A stretch of DNA of 64,000 bases from Marinobacter daepoensis DSM 16072. Its GTDB lineage: Bacteria; Pseudomonadota; Gammaproteobacteria; Pseudomonadales; Oleiphilaceae. Below are positions 1-9,991 of this stretch, in pieces. Within the stretch, counting starts at the first letter, position 1, and each line of letters starts with the position of its first letter. The stretch covers positions 124,001-188,000 of the forward strand of contig NZ_ATWI01000008.1 of assembly GCF_000421165.1 (NCBI RefSeq), given 5' to 3'. The notes under the pieces were generated by a model, which had not been told where the DNA came from, did not search any database, and was given only the letters and a program-made list of their open reading frames with translations. The position numbers and the translations under genes are program-made.

Positions 1-336
1 AATGGAGTCAATCCGCTATCAGCACTGACGCGCCTGGATACCCGGAGCCTGACCCATCATCCCGAGTTCGGGCCGTTCGTGTATGCCATGATGGCAGAAA
101 CGGTTGAAGCCGCTAGGGCCGACCACGTGAACCTCACCCAGCAGGATCTGGATGAGATGTTTTCCCTCATTCGCAACTTCAACGCCATCAAAACCTCGAT
201 GTTGGTGGACCGTGAGAAAGGCCGCCCTCTGGAGCTCGACAGCATCTCGGGTGCCGTGCTTCGCCGTTGCAAAGCACTGGGTGTGGAGGCGCCGGTCACC
301 GCTTTGGTGTCGGCTTTGCTCCGGCACGGTGTGTAG
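1..336 (+). CDS. panE: Ketopantoate reductase, C-terminal part (5' end outside window)
   Basis: The frame is open from base 1 and ends at TAG 334-336, giving 111 residues of the C-terminal helical domain of the ApbA/PanE family. The visible stretch NGVNPLSALT followed by a helical segment with AETVEAARA matches the conserved substrate-binding part of this domain. The family reduces 2-dehydropantoate to pantoate with NADPH in coenzyme A synthesis; many genomes carry paralogues with other 2-keto acid substrates, so the exact substrate is uncertain. The N-terminal NADPH-binding domain lies upstream of the window and cannot be judged. Confidence 0.8.
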   Translation, partial: NGVNPLSALTRLDTRSLTHHPEFGPFVYAMMAETVEAARADHVNLTQQDLDEMFSLIRNFNAIKTSMLVDREKGRPLELDSISGAVLRRCKALGVEAPVTALVSALLRHGV

Positions 337-454
337 GCACGCGTTGCGGTAACCACGCATAAGGTAGGTTTTACTTTAAAAAGGTAGGAGCCTAACATTG
401 TTGTCAGGCGAAGGTTTGCCGGCCTGCAACATCGTCCGAAAGGAGGAAGCCAAG

Positions 455-1921
455 ATGAGCAACCGTTACACCGACTTTCACCTACAGCCTCTTGGTGGGG
501 CGTGGCGCGAAGGGGCGGGAGAGCGTCGCCTGACGGTCACCAACCCATTCACTCAGGAACCGTTGGTTTCGCTGGCACTGGCGACGGAGCAGGATCTTGA
601 GGCCGCGTATTGCGCAGCAGAGCGGGCCCAGAGTGACTGGGCGGAAACTCCGTCATCGGAGCGCTCCGCTTTGTTGCTGCGGGCTGTGTCAGTTTTCGAT
701 GCCCGCAAAGAAGAAATTATCGACTGGCTGATTCGGGAGTCGGGCAGCACTCGCCTGAAGGCGAACGTGGAGTGGGGGTCGGCCCGCGCCATAACGCTTG
801 AAGCCGCGAGCATGCCCGGGCGTGCCCACGGCATGACGATGGCATCCGACATCCCCGGCAAAGAGAACCTGATTTATCGCAAACCGCTGGGTGTGGTTGG
901 TGTGATCAGCCCCTGGAACTTTCCCCTTCACCTCTCCCAACGATCCATTGCACCGGCGCTGGCGCTGGGGAATGCGGTGGTGGTCAAGCCTGCCAGCGAT
1001 ACGCCGGTGACTGGTGGTCTGCTACTTGCCAGAATCTTTGAGGAAGCGGGCCTTCCTGCAGGTGTCCTGAGCGTGGTGGTTGGGGCCGGCCGGGATATCG
1101 GCGATGCTTTTGTGGAGCATCGGGTGCCCCGGATGATTTCCTTTACCGGGTCCACACAGGTAGGACGTGGTATTGGAAGGATCGCCAGTGGTGGAAGGTT
1201 CATCAAAAAGGTCGCTTTGGAACTTGGTGGTAACAGCCCCTTTGTGGTGCTGGACGATGCCGATATTGAGCAAGCGGTAGACGCGGCGGTGATGGGCAAG
1301 TTTCTGCATCAGGGACAGATCTGTATGGCCATTAACCGGATCATCGTGGATGACCGGCGGTATGACGACTTTGTGCAAAAGTTTGTCGCCAGGGTTAAAG
1401 CACTGCCGGTGGGCGACCCCGATGACATGACCACAGTGATCGGCCCAATCATCAATGCGAGTCAGCGAGAAAGCCTTCAGGCTCGAATCGCGAGAGCGCG
1501 GGAGCAGGGCGCGACGGTGTTGCTGGATGGTGACATCCGTGGCCAGCTTGTGCCTCCGCATATTTTTGGAGATGTAGGCCCGGATATGGACATCAGCCGC
1601 GAAGAGTTGTTCGGGCCGCTTGTCGGGATTCAGCGGGCCTGCGATGAAGACCATGCGCTGAAGCTGGCTAACGACAGTGAGTATGGCCTTTCCAGCAGCG
1701 TATTCACCTCAGACCTGGCCCGTGGCGCCCGCTTTGCCCGTCAGCTTCAGGCAGGGATGACGCACATCAACGACATGCCAGTGAATGATGAAGCCCACGT
1801 GCCGTTCGGAGGTGAGAAAAACTCCGGGTTGGGCCGCTTCAATGGTGATTGGGCCATAGAGGAATTCACCACCGTTCAATGGATCAGCGTGCAGCATTCG
1901 CCGCGCGACTATCCCTTCTGA
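455..1921 (+). CDS. NAD(P)-dependent aldehyde dehydrogenase (benzaldehyde/vanillin dehydrogenase-like)
   Basis: A 488-residue member of the ALDH superfamily that oxidises an aldehyde to its acid. The catalytic glutamate is Glu256 in ELGGNSP and the catalytic cysteine is Cys290 in GQICMA; the PWNFP cofactor-binding motif is near residue 150. I chose ATG 455 because AGGAGG at 441-446 sits at ideal distance; an upstream in-frame start at 398 would add 19 residues with no similar signal. Only 24 bases separate it from the alcohol dehydrogenase gene downstream, so the pair probably works in sequence on an aromatic or terpene alcohol, as XylB/XylC do. The substrate is not visible from sequence. Confidence 0.88.
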   Translation: MSNRYTDFHLQPLGGAWREGAGERRLTVTNPFTQEPLVSLALATEQDLEAAYCAAERAQSDWAETPSSERSALLLRAVSVFDARKEEIIDWLIRESGSTRLKANVEWGSARAITLEAASMPGRAHGMTMASDIPGKENLIYRKPLGVVGVISPWNFPLHLSQRSIAPALALGNAVVVKPASDTPVTGGLLLARIFEEAGLPAGVLSVVVGAGRDIGDAFVEHRVPRMISFTGSTQVGRGIGRIASGGRFIKKVALELGGNSPFVVLDDADIEQAVDAAVMGKFLHQGQICMAINRIIVDDRRYDDFVQKFVARVKALPVGDPDDMTTVIGPIINASQRESLQARIARAREQGATVLLDGDIRGQLVPPHIFGDVGPDMDISREELFGPLVGIQRACDEDHALKLANDSEYGLSSSVFTSDLARGARFARQLQAGMTHINDMPVNDEAHVPFGGEKNSGLGRFNGDWAIEEFTTVQWISVQHSPRDYPF

Positions 1922-1945
1922 CTGACCACGTACGAAGGAGTTTTC

Positions 1946-3037
1946 ATGAAGATACAAGCCGCCGTAACACGCAAACAGGGTGATGATTTTCAATGGCAGG
2001 ACGTGGAGCTGGCGGAGCCAGGGCTGGGTGAGGTTCGTGTCAGAATCGTCGCCACTGGCGTGTGCCATACCGATGCGGTTGCCCGTGATCTGGGAATCGC
2101 ACCGTTTCCGATTGTGCTTGGGCACGAAGGTGCCGGCGTTGTGGAGGCTCTGGGGGCCGGGGTATCCGGGCTGGCCGAGGGCGATCATGTGGTACTGTCT
2201 TTTGCCCATTGTGGCCAGTGTGGTCATTGTCTGACTGGCCACCCAACGGTTTGTGACACTTTTAACGATCTCAACTTTGGTGGTGCCATGGACGATGGCA
2301 GTCATCGCTTGCGTCGTGACGACAAGGCATTGGCTACGTTCTTTGGCCAGTCGTCGTTCGCTTCCCATGCGGTGGTGAATGCCCGTAACGCCGTTAAAGT
2401 AGACCCGGAGGTGGATCTGGCGCTGCTGGGGCCATTGGGTTGCGGCATTCAAACCGGGGCAGGGACGGTATTGAATCGCCTCAGGCCCGGTTTCGGAAGC
2501 AGCCTGGTGGTCTACGGCTGTGGTGCTGTGGGGCTGTCAGCGATCATGGCGGCGAAGATTGCCGGATGTCATCAGGTGATTGCGGTTGATGTTCATGACA
2601 GCCGGCTGGCGCTCGCCGCTGAGCTTGGGGCGACTCACACCATCAATGGTCAGAAAGAAGAGACCGTTGCACGAGTTCGCGACATCACAGGCACCGGCAG
2701 TGAATACGCGGTGGAAACCACCGGGGTGCCAGCGGTGGTTCGTCAGTCGCTCCAGGCGCTGCGCCCATTGGGAGTGTCTGCCATTGTGGGGGTCACCCCG
2801 GAAGTGACACTGGATGTTCATCAGGATCTGATGGCCGAGGGCAAGTCCATGGTTGGTGTTATTGAAGGCGACTCAGTGCCCCGCGTATTTATCCCGCAGT
2901 TGGTGTCGTACTACAAGGACGGACGCTTTCCTTTCGACAAACTGGTGAAGTTCTATCCGGCAGATCAGATCAACCAGGCATTTGAAGACTCTAAACAGGG
3001 AATCACGGTTAAACCGGTCCTCCGTATCAGCAACTAA
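1946..3037 (+). CDS. Zinc-dependent alcohol dehydrogenase (aryl-alcohol dehydrogenase-like)
   Basis: A 363-residue medium-chain zinc alcohol dehydrogenase. Catalytic zinc ligands appear as Cys40 and the His60-Glu61 pair of GHEGAG; the structural zinc site is Cys89, Cys92, Cys95 and Cys103. The NAD-binding turn VYGCGAVG lies near residue 190. The protein resembles benzyl alcohol and geraniol dehydrogenases (XylB type), which fits the aldehyde dehydrogenase gene just upstream. A good ribosome-binding site (GAAGGAG) precedes the ATG. Together the two genes would convert an alcohol to a carboxylate, but which alcohol is inference. Confidence 0.88.
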   Translation: MKIQAAVTRKQGDDFQWQDVELAEPGLGEVRVRIVATGVCHTDAVARDLGIAPFPIVLGHEGAGVVEALGAGVSGLAEGDHVVLSFAHCGQCGHCLTGHPTVCDTFNDLNFGGAMDDGSHRLRRDDKALATFFGQSSFASHAVVNARNAVKVDPEVDLALLGPLGCGIQTGAGTVLNRLRPGFGSSLVVYGCGAVGLSAIMAAKIAGCHQVIAVDVHDSRLALAAELGATHTINGQKEETVARVRDITGTGSEYAVETTGVPAVVRQSLQALRPLGVSAIVGVTPEVTLDVHQDLMAEGKSMVGVIEGDSVPRVFIPQLVSYYKDGRFPFDKLVKFYPADQINQAFEDSKQGITVKPVLRISN

Positions 3038-3040
3038 TTT

Positions 3041-3063
3041 TCAGGGCACCATGTGTGCCCTGA
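3041..3063. repeat. Perfect 9-bp inverted repeat after the dehydrogenase pair
   Basis: TCAGGGCAC and its exact complement GTGCCCTGA are separated by five bases, directly after the alcohol dehydrogenase stop codon. The position fits a transcription terminator, but no T-run follows on either strand, so intrinsic termination is doubtful. It may be a 3' end stabilising hairpin. Confidence 0.4.
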
Positions 3064-3217
3064 GCGTTCTCATGAGCCCATCGAAAATCGCTTGTCACAA
3101 AATTGTCATGATTTTCTGTGGTTTTTTAAGTACATAAACCCGAACTATTCTGTTATTACACGTGCCAAAGCTGTGAATCAGTATTGTTTTTGATCATCCT
3201 AAAGAGTGCTTTGGCTA

Positions 3218-3997
3218 ATGAAGTCTTCGTTGTATGGCCTGCTTGTTGGCGCGCTTCTGTTTGTCTCCGTGAAAAGCTCAGCTCATGTCATAACGGTTCT
3301 GGCACCGGAATTACCCGCCAACTCGGAGCGGGACGGAACCGGGAGAGATCTGGAAATCTTTGCCGCGGTAATGGCGCGGTGTGGACGTGAGGTGCGTTTT
3401 GAGTTCTCGCCGTTCCTGCGGCACCTGAGAAACTATACCCATGAGCATATGGGGGATGCGGTGATGACGGTCGATCTCTCCCGGAATGCACCGGGGTTTG
3501 CGACCATTCCCTATGTGTATTATCAGAACGGTGTGGTCATTCTCGATTCTGCTGATGTGAAACCCTACAGCCTGAGCAGCCTTGAAGGACTGCGTGTGGT
3601 CTATTTTTCTGGCGCACCCCGCTTGCTGGGCTTTGATGCGCAGGACCGTGGATTTGCCGGTTCTTTTGAATTTCTGGATGACCGGGTGCATGCCCGGGTA
3701 TTGTTCTATGGACGAGTAGATGCGGTGCTCACTGATGGCCTGATTTTCTCGGAAATCACCAGAAACCTGAACACCAATGATGCCTTTGGACAGGATCTGG
3801 ACCCGACTCAGAAAGTGATGTTTATCCCCATGTTCCCGCCATCCCCCTATCGGGCCTTCTTCCGGTCTGAGGCATTGAGAGACGAATTCAACCGCTGCCT
3901 TCGGATTCTGGAAGGTGATGGTGAGGTGAAAGCGATCAACGTTAAGTACGTTGATGAGCACCGGGATATGCTTGGGTATGGGTATCTTGGGTATTGA
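3218..3997 (+). CDS. Periplasmic solute-binding-like protein (SBP_bac_3 family)
   Basis: A 259-residue protein with an N-terminal signal peptide (MKSSLYGLLVGALLFVSVKSSAH) and the overall pattern of family 3 extracellular solute-binding proteins, such as the amino-acid binding type. No permease or ATPase gene is adjacent, so it may be an orphan binding protein or an accessory sensor-type protein, common in Marinobacter and Pseudomonas. The frame is also open from GTG 3206; ATG 3218 is preferred because it gives a standard signal peptide. Ligand unknown. Confidence 0.7.
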   Translation: MKSSLYGLLVGALLFVSVKSSAHVITVLAPELPANSERDGTGRDLEIFAAVMARCGREVRFEFSPFLRHLRNYTHEHMGDAVMTVDLSRNAPGFATIPYVYYQNGVVILDSADVKPYSLSSLEGLRVVYFSGAPRLLGFDAQDRGFAGSFEFLDDRVHARVLFYGRVDAVLTDGLIFSEITRNLNTNDAFGQDLDPTQKVMFIPMFPPSPYRAFFRSEALRDEFNRCLRILEGDGEVKAINVKYVDEHRDMLGYGYLGY

Positions 3998-4031
3998 GGC
4001 GGGGGGAACCCCTTCGCTGACGCCAGAAACA

Positions 4032-4056
4032 ACAAAGCCAGCTCGAAAGCTGGCTA
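4032..4056 (-). terminator. Terminator of tRNA-Phe transcript
   Basis: AGCCAGCT and AGCTGGCT form a perfect 8-bp stem with a CGAA loop at 4036-4055. Read on the minus strand the stem is followed by a T-rich run. It lies just past the 3' end of the tRNA gene and between it and the convergent solute-binding gene, which it may also serve. Confidence 0.7.
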
Positions 4057-4070
4057 AGTCGTGAAATTAG

Positions 4071-4146
4071 TGGTGCCCGGACGCGGAATCGAACCACGGA
4101 CACGGGGATTTTCAATCCCCTGCTCTACCAACTGAGCTATCCGGGC
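4071..4146 (-). tRNA. tRNA-Phe (anticodon GAA)
   Basis: The reverse complement folds as a 76-nt tRNA: acceptor stem GCCCGGA paired with TCCGGGC, D-loop AGCTCAGTTGGTAGAGC, anticodon loop TTGAAAA with anticodon GAA, T-loop GGTTCGATTCC, and an encoded CCA end. It is very close to the gammaproteobacterial phenylalanine tRNA. A consensus promoter lies upstream and a hairpin terminator downstream, so it is a single-gene unit. Confidence 0.97.
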
Positions 4147-4176
4147 GTGTTGAGCTATGTGCTTCAACGGGGCGCT

Positions 4177-4205
4177 ATTAAACCGGTTTAGGGTTTGGGA
4201 GTCAA
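4177..4205 (-). promoter_or_regulatory. Sigma-70 promoter of tRNA-Phe
   Basis: On the minus strand a -35 box TTGACT (4200-4205) and a -10 box TTTAAT (4177-4182) are 17 bases apart. The bases after the -10 box are GC-rich (GCGCCCCG), the kind of discriminator found in stringently controlled stable-RNA promoters. The predicted start lies about 25 bases before the mature tRNA. Confidence 0.75.
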
Positions 4206-4265
4206 GGCCGGTTAGCAAAAATTTTTGGAAGATTTTTTCGGTTGTTCAGGCTTTGATCAAACGGC

Positions 4266-4538
4266 TCACTTTTCCGGCGGTACGTAGCCCTCGGCTTGGT
4301 CGAAGGGTTCGTTGTTGAAGAAGCGGTCCATCTGAGCCTGAAGGTATTTCCGGTTGTTCAGGTCCATCAGGTTCAGGTGCTTTTCATTGATCAGCATGGT
4401 TTGCTGGTTCTGCCATTCTTCCCAGGCTTGTTTGGAAACATGCTCGTAAATGTCCTGGCCTTTGGGGCCTGGCATGGGGGGCATGGCAAGGCCCTCCATG
4501 TCTTTCTGGTATTTGCGGCAGAATACGGTGCGGCTCAT
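4266..4538 (-). CDS. yggX: Probable Fe(2+)-trafficking protein YggX
   Basis: A 90-residue protein matching the YggX family along its length: [11 protein letters not shown] at the N terminus with the conserved Cys7, the PGPKGQ loop, and the WEEWQ and NRKYL helices. YggX helps protect iron-sulfur clusters and supports MutY function in enteric bacteria under oxidative stress. It lies 64 bases downstream of mutY on the same strand, the same order as in E. coli. A clear ribosome-binding site (AGGAG) precedes the ATG. Confidence 0.95.
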   Translation of the reverse strand: MSRTVFCRKYQKDMEGLAMPPMPGPKGQDIYEHVSKQAWEEWQNQQTMLINEKHLNLMDLNNRKYLQAQMDRFFNNEPFDQAEGYVPPEK

Positions 4539-4602
4539 GTTGGCTCCTGTGCTGAAATCGTTCCGCCGGCATGATAACAGACCGTTCGGCTCCTTGGCTT
4601 GG

Positions 4603-5667
4603 TCACAGCAGGGTTGCCTGCTCAGGCTCTGTCAGCAGGGTGCGAATCGGGGCAGGTAATCCCAGAGTGAGGGCTTCGTCCCGGTGCAGCCATCGCTGAT
4701 GATCTGAGTCGGAGGCTTGGGTGTTGTTGATCACCGGCAGGCGGGCGGGCTGTATGTGCAGATGATAATGGCTGAAAGTATGGCGGAAGCCGCTGATCAG
4801 CTCCGGGCTGTGGCAGTTCAGCCCCAGTTCTTTTGTACAGGCTTCCTGCAGCTCATCGGCGCCGTAGCCAGGGTCCAGTTCTGGCAGGCTCCAGAGCCCT
4901 CCCCAGATGCCGCTGGGTGGTCTGCGTTCCAGCAGGACGCGACCTTCCTCGTCTTCCAGTATCAGCATCCAGGTGGTTTTTTCCGGTTTTTCCTTTTTGG
5001 GCTTGGAACCGGGGTAGAGTGAGGTTTCATTTCGAGCGTAGGCCTGGCACCCGTCACGGACCGGGCAGTGTTCGCAGTCTGGCCTGCTGCGGGTGCAGAC
5101 TATCGCCCCCAGGTCCATAATGGCCTGAGTGTAGTCTTTCACCCGGGCGTCAGGTGTGTGACTTTCTGCATGTTCCCAAAGCTGGTTCAGCACGGCAGTT
5201 TGTCCGGGCCACCCGGGTACGGCATGGTAACGGGCGAGTACACGCTTGACGTTGCCATCCAGGATGGTTGCCCGTTTGCCAAAGGCCTGAGCCACGATAG
5301 CCGCTGCCGTGGAGCGGCCAATTCCGGTCAGGGATTCAAGTTGTTGTTGCTCGGCCGGAAACTCGCCGCCATAGGCGTCGACCACTTGCCGGGCCGCTTT
5401 GTGAAGGTTGCGGGCCCGGGCATAGTAGCCAAGGCCGGACCAATGGCCGAGTACATCATCCTCGGGGGCCGAGGCCAGGGCATGGACATCGGGAAAACGA
5501 GCCATGAATGCTTCAAAATAGGGAATCACCGTGGTGACCTGGGTTTGCTGGAGCATGATCTCCGAAACCCAGACCCGGTAAGCATTCCGGTTGTGGTGCC
5601 ACGGCAGGTTGTGCCTGCCGTGCTGGTCGTACCAGTGAAGCAGCTTGTCGGCAAAACGGTTCTGCAT
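4603..5667 (-). CDS. mutY: A/G-specific adenine glycosylase MutY
   Basis: A 354-residue DNA repair enzyme that removes adenine mispaired with 8-oxoguanine. Catalytic Glu36 is in the [10 protein letters not shown] segment, the helix-hairpin-helix LTGIGRSTA is near 113-121, and the catalytic Asp137 lies in ILDGNV. The [4Fe-4S] cluster ligands follow the family pattern: Cys191, Cys198, Cys201 and Cys207. The C-terminal third is the NUDIX-like 8-oxoguanine recognition domain ([18 protein letters not shown]). Its ATG overlaps the asmA stop codon by one base, which implies translational coupling. Confidence 0.97.
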   Translation of the reverse strand: MQNRFADKLLHWYDQHGRHNLPWHHNRNAYRVWVSEIMLQQTQVTTVIPYFEAFMARFPDVHALASAPEDDVLGHWSGLGYYARARNLHKAARQVVDAYGGEFPAEQQQLESLTGIGRSTAAAIVAQAFGKRATILDGNVKRVLARYHAVPGWPGQTAVLNQLWEHAESHTPDARVKDYTQAIMDLGAIVCTRSRPDCEHCPVRDGCQAYARNETSLYPGSKPKKEKPEKTTWMLILEDEEGRVLLERRPPSGIWGGLWSLPELDPGYGADELQEACTKELGLNCHSPELISGFRHTFSHYHLHIQPARLPVINNTQASDSDHQRWLHRDEALTLGLPAPIRTLLTEPEQATLL

Positions 5668-7889
5668 CAGTTAAACAGCCCCTTCAGGGCGTCTTTCACT
5701 TTTCCGCCGGTTTCTTCTCCCAGTTTTTCCTTCAGCTTTTCCTGTACTTTTTCCTCTGCTTTCTCTTTCGCGCGGTCTACTTCTTCTTTGGCTTTTGCTT
5801 TCGCGGCATTGGCAGCGATGTCCTTCAGGGTGTCCCTGAAGCGGGAGCCGTCGAATGAGCATAGTCCGGCCGGGTCTTCGGAGAAGTTGCCTCGGCATTC
5901 GACGGGAATGACCACGTTTTCCACGTATTCCGTTACCCGGCAGGCTTCATCCCGGTGGATTTCACCAACAATACGCAGGCCCACTTCGTAGTCCAGCTCG
6001 GTCTGTTCAAGATCGACGTTGCCGTTGCCTTCCAGCCGCATGCCGGCAAGGGCGGCAACCAGATCGGTGTTGTTCAGGGTGTTGCCGTCAATTTTGAGAG
6101 TGCCATGCATGTCGTTGAAGGGGGTGGTGGTGCCCCAGTCGGTGGTGGTCAAGGATTCCTGATTAGCCAGAGCAATGCCCTGGCAGGCCATCCGGGTCAG
6201 ATTCATCTGGCGGAATTCGCCTTCTGCCAGGTTGAAGCGAATTTCGCCTTTGGCGTTGCTACGCAGAGCGGAGACGCGGTTGCCGTTTGTATCAACCGCA
6301 ACGTTGAGGTTGGCTCCGCCGGAGAGCATATCCACTTCCGCCAGATCGGTGAGTAGTGGCAGGGTCTGTACATTGGCGACCTCGGAGCGGATTTTCCATT
6401 TTGGGTTATCGGTACGTGCGTCGATGCTGGCGTTGGCGCCGAAGCTGCCGCTGTAGAGTTTGCCGCTGAACTCATCTATCTGCAGAAGACCATCCCGGGC
6501 CGTTGTGCTGGCCTTGATGTCGTTGATGGTGAGGTTGCTGACGATCAGTTCGCCCAGTCCGAAATCGATATCCAGAAGCAGGGCGCGCAGCGCGTCTAAG
6601 GGCAAAAGGTCGGCTTCCGGTTGTTGTGCCGTGTTCCGGGAAGCGGTGTCAGGCTTGGGCTCAGCAGCGGCTTCCCCTTCGGCCTCGGGGGGCAGGTAAC
6701 GATCGGCATTCAGTTTGTCGCCTTCAAGGTTGAAGACCAGCCCGCCGTTGCCCAGATTATAGCTGCCGCCGCCGGTAAAGAGAGTATCGTCAAGCGTAAT
6801 GGACAGGTCCGATAGAGCGGCCACACCGGGCTTTCCTCCCAGGTTGGTGGACAGGGCGATGGCGGTCAGTACCGCGGGGTCGCTTGTCTCGATGGCGGCC
6901 TGCCCGAGGTTGCTGAGTAGATCTTTCAGTGAAAACTCGGCAATTTCGAGCCGGCCATCCAGCGCAGGCTTGTCGCCAAAGCCTTTAACGTTGAGGTTGG
7001 TGCTGAGCTTCAGGTTCGCGAGGCTGGCAGTGAAATCGCTGAGTGACGCGGTTTCGTCTTCCAGGTTGGCAATCAGGGAGCCCGCCAGCTCAGCGGTTAC
7101 CGACTTGCCGCCAAAGGGCTCGCCAGACAGGTCAAAGACAGCGCTCAGACCGGATACGGCGAAATCATTGAGCGCCTGGTTGGCCTTCAGGCGGGCACTG
7201 ATGCTGCCATCCACGGCAAACTGGGGCTGGCTGGTTTCTACCCGGAAGCGGATGTCCAGAGGAAACTCTGATCCCAGTGTGATGTTGCTGGCGGTCACTG
7301 TGAAGTCTTCCAGTGTTACCGACTGGCCCGTGCTCAGGTCGTTGTAGTGAACGTTGGCGTTGCTGATTTCCACGTTCTCAACGTTGAAATTCAGCGCTTC
7401 TCCTCCGGCGGATGGAGCATCTGAGCTGGTGGGCGCCTGTTCGGGTTGCTCTGATGAAGTTGCGGAACGGTCGGAAGTGCTTGCCTGGGGAGCGGGGCTT
7501 TGTTCACGCATGATCCTTGCCCAGTTGCCTTCGCCTTCTTCATTGACTTCCAGATGGGCGTCCAGGCCATCCAGCAAAAACGTATTTACCTGCGGTGACA
7601 TGGCGAGTAGCGACCAGAAGTCGATCTGGGCGATCAGCTGCTCCAGCGCGACAAACCGCTTTCCGTCCAATGTGGCTTCAACTTTGTTCAGTTCAAGCCC
7701 CAGAGGGATAAATGACCAGCCGATATCACCCTCAAGAATCAGATCCAGGTTGGTCTGTTTCTCAACGGCCGCTTCAATCTGAGGTTTGTAGTCGTTGGGG
7801 TTTATCACCGCAACCGCAATGGCGACAGCGGCCACCGCCAGTAACAGCAGCGTAATAACGGCGTAAATCGCGTAGCGGATAACTTTCAT
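5667..7889 (-). CDS. asmA: AsmA family protein
   Basis: A 740-residue envelope protein with one N-terminal membrane segment (about residues 7-28) and a long periplasmic part. AsmA-like proteins influence outer membrane assembly and are thought to help move lipids between membranes. A low-complexity Ser/Pro/Gln/Ala linker lies around residues 130-160 and another near 400-420. The C terminus is a highly charged Lys/Glu/Ala helix (KAKAKEEVDRAKEKAEEK), probably coiled coil. The frame is also open from GTG 7892; ATG 7889 is preferred. The mutY gene follows with a one-base overlap. The order asmA-mutY-yggX next to his genes resembles Pseudomonas. Confidence 0.88.
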   Translation of the reverse strand: MKVIRYAIYAVITLLLLAVAAVAIAVAVINPNDYKPQIEAAVEKQTNLDLILEGDIGWSFIPLGLELNKVEATLDGKRFVALEQLIAQIDFWSLLAMSPQVNTFLLDGLDAHLEVNEEGEGNWARIMREQSPAPQASTSDRSATSSEQPEQAPTSSDAPSAGGEALNFNVENVEISNANVHYNDLSTGQSVTLEDFTVTASNITLGSEFPLDIRFRVETSQPQFAVDGSISARLKANQALNDFAVSGLSAVFDLSGEPFGGKSVTAELAGSLIANLEDETASLSDFTASLANLKLSTNLNVKGFGDKPALDGRLEIAEFSLKDLLSNLGQAAIETSDPAVLTAIALSTNLGGKPGVAALSDLSITLDDTLFTGGGSYNLGNGGLVFNLEGDKLNADRYLPPEAEGEAAAEPKPDTASRNTAQQPEADLLPLDALRALLLDIDFGLGELIVSNLTINDIKASTTARDGLLQIDEFSGKLYSGSFGANASIDARTDNPKWKIRSEVANVQTLPLLTDLAEVDMLSGGANLNVAVDTNGNRVSALRSNAKGEIRFNLAEGEFRQMNLTRMACQGIALANQESLTTTDWGTTTPFNDMHGTLKIDGNTLNNTDLVAALAGMRLEGNGNVDLEQTELDYEVGLRIVGEIHRDEACRVTEYVENVVIPVECRGNFSEDPAGLCSFDGSRFRDTLKDIAANAAKAKAKEEVDRAKEKAEEKVQEKLKEKLGEETGGKVKDALKGLFN

Positions 7890-8088
7890 CACTTGGGTTC
7901 CTTGTTCCTGTTCGGAGGGCTGGTGGCCAGTGTTTTCAAGCCGGAATAAAGTAAAGGATAACGCAGGGTTAGCAAATTAACAGTGCAGGAATATGACAAT
8001 GCGTTAGTCTTGGTACAAAATACCCTCCCAATTTACGTGAAGGGGCGGAGCGCCCTGAAGCACTAATAAACATAAGAAGGAGTCGGCA

Positions 8089-8550
8089 GTGGCCATTACC
8101 GTATCGATTGAGCTGAGCCGGGATCTGGAAATTCCGGCAAGCTATGATGAAGTTTTTAATCTGTTGGCAGATGTTCCCGAATCTGCCAGCCACTTCCCGA
8201 AAGTCGATAAGCTGGTGGACCTGGGCAACAACGCTTATCGTTGGGAAATGGAAAAAGTGGGCGTCGACAAACATGCCATTCAGTCTGTGTATGCCTGCAC
8301 CTATCATGCTGACAAAGACGCCGGGAAAATCACCTGGACACCTATAAAAGGCGAAGGTAACGGCGTGGTCAGTGGCTCTTGGGTGTTGGCCGCCAGTGGC
8401 GATAACGCCACTGCCGTCAAGTTCCAGACCAGTGCAGAGTTGACGGTTCCCCTGCCGAGTCTTCTCAAGCTCGCCATCAGCCCTGTGATCAAGCACGAAT
8501 TTAACAGTCTGGTGGATACCTACATGAACAACCTGAAGAAGGTTTTCTGA
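8089..8550 (+). CDS. SRPBCC family protein (polyketide cyclase/START-like fold)
   Basis: A 153-residue protein with features of the SRPBCC lipid-binding fold: an N-terminal strand, a helix with [24 protein letters not shown], and a long C-terminal helix. No signal peptide is visible. It starts at GTG 8089, supported by AAGAAGGAG about eight bases upstream. It faces the same way as the hisBHAF genes but is 104 bases away. The ligand is unknown; members range from ubiquinone-binding to hydrophobic-compound carriers. Confidence 0.7.
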   Translation: MAITVSIELSRDLEIPASYDEVFNLLADVPESASHFPKVDKLVDLGNNAYRWEMEKVGVDKHAIQSVYACTYHADKDAGKITWTPIKGEGNGVVSGSWVLAASGDNATAVKFQTSAELTVPLPSLLKLAISPVIKHEFNSLVDTYMNNLKKVF

Positions 8551-8654
8551 GCCAGCAGCGCGATTCTTCCGGTTGCGGGACTCCGGCTGACTTAACAGGT
8601 ATACTCCGCAAAACAACGTTTTCGGTAGCAAGCCAGTTTTTCAACGGAGTCTCC

Positions 8655-9248
8655 ATGGCCGAACGCAAGGCTCGGGTAGAACGCAATACCCTTGAAACCC
8701 AGATTACCGTCGAGATCAACCTCGATGGTACCGGTACAGCAAATTTTGATACCGGTGTTCCCTTCCTCGACCACATGATGGACCAGATTGCCCGACATGG
8801 TCTGGTGGATCTGGATATCACCTGTAAGGGTGACCTGCACATCGATGACCATCATACGGTCGAAGATATTGGTATCACGCTTGGCCAGGCTTTCAGGCAG
8901 GCCGTTGGCGACAAGAAAGGCATTCGCCGCTATGGTCACGCCTACGTGCCGCTGGATGAAGCCCTGTCACGTGTGGTTATCGATCTTTCCGGACGCCCCG
9001 GTCTTAGCATGGACGTGCCTTACACTCGTGCCAGTGTTGGCGGGTTCGATGTGGATCTGTTTGAAGAGTTTTTCCATGGCTTCGTCAACCATTCCATGGT
9101 GACTCTGCATATCGACAACCTGAAAGGCAAGAACACTCATCACCAGATTGAGACCGTGTTCAAGGCGTTTGGTCGTGCGCTGCGCGTGGCGATTGAAATG
9201 GATGAGCGCATGGCAGGCATAACCCCGTCTACCAAAGGCGCTCTGTAA
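8655..9248 (+). CDS. hisB: Imidazoleglycerol-phosphate dehydratase
   Basis: A 197-residue monofunctional HisB, which dehydrates imidazole glycerol phosphate in histidine synthesis. The manganese-binding His-rich motifs are visible: [23 protein letters not shown] in the first half and the matching FFHGFVNHS and KNTHHQIE in the second. It lacks the phosphatase domain fused in enteric HisB. An AACGGAG site precedes the ATG. It is first in hisB-hisH-hisA-hisF. Confidence 0.97.
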   Translation: MAERKARVERNTLETQITVEINLDGTGTANFDTGVPFLDHMMDQIARHGLVDLDITCKGDLHIDDHHTVEDIGITLGQAFRQAVGDKKGIRRYGHAYVPLDEALSRVVIDLSGRPGLSMDVPYTRASVGGFDVDLFEEFFHGFVNHSMVTLHIDNLKGKNTHHQIETVFKAFGRALRVAIEMDERMAGITPSTKGAL

Positions 9249-9275
9249 CCAGTACCGATAGGACACAGACACACC

Positions 9276-9914
9276 ATGAAGACCGTCGCCATCATCGACT
9301 ATGGCATGGGTAACCTGCATTCTGCCCGCAAAGCCGTAGAACACGTGGCCCCGGACTGCACCGTGCTGGTTACAGACGATGCTGCCAAAATCCGCGAAGC
9401 CGACCGGGTTATTCTGCCTGGGGTTGGTGCCATCCGTGACTGTATGGCCGAAATGCACCGCCTGGGCGTGGTTGAACTCGTTAAAGAGGTCTCCCGGGAT
9501 CGCCCCTTTCTCGGCATTTGCGTTGGCATGCAGGCCTTGATGGCACGCAGTGAAGAAAACGGCGGTGTTGAAGGCATCGGCCTGTTCCCGTCAGAAGTTC
9601 GCTACTTCGGTGACAACCTCACCGAGCATGGCGAGCGCCTGAAAGTGCCTCATATGGGGTGGAATCAGGTTTGGCATGCAGCAGACCATCCACTCTGGCA
9701 CAACATTCCGGATGGCGACCGTTTTTACTTCGTGCACAGTTACTACGCGGAAGCCGAGGGCAACGCGGATATGGCTGGCCGGACCCATTATGGTGTCGAC
9801 CTGGCGGCAGCCGTGGCGAGAGATAACATCTTTGCCGTGCAGTTCCACCCGGAAAAGAGTGCCCGGGCGGGCCTGCAGTTGCTGGAAAACTTTACGAACT
9901 GGACTGGAAAGTAA
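9276..9914 (+). CDS. hisH: Imidazole glycerol phosphate synthase, glutaminase subunit
   Basis: A 212-residue class I glutamine amidotransferase. The nucleophile is Cys82 in GICVGMQ and the His191/Glu193 pair is in QFHPEKS. It supplies ammonia to HisF to form imidazole glycerol phosphate and AICAR. It lies 27 bases after hisB and two genes before its partner hisF. Confidence 0.97.
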   Translation: MKTVAIIDYGMGNLHSARKAVEHVAPDCTVLVTDDAAKIREADRVILPGVGAIRDCMAEMHRLGVVELVKEVSRDRPFLGICVGMQALMARSEENGGVEGIGLFPSEVRYFGDNLTEHGERLKVPHMGWNQVWHAADHPLWHNIPDGDRFYFVHSYYAEAEGNADMAGRTHYGVDLAAAVARDNIFAVQFHPEKSARAGLQLLENFTNWTGK

Positions 9915-9991
9915 GCCGGCAAGCACACCGTAGTGCTCTGGAGCAAGAAGCGCTCAACTTCTTGCCCGGCTTACTGAATAGGAAGAACAAA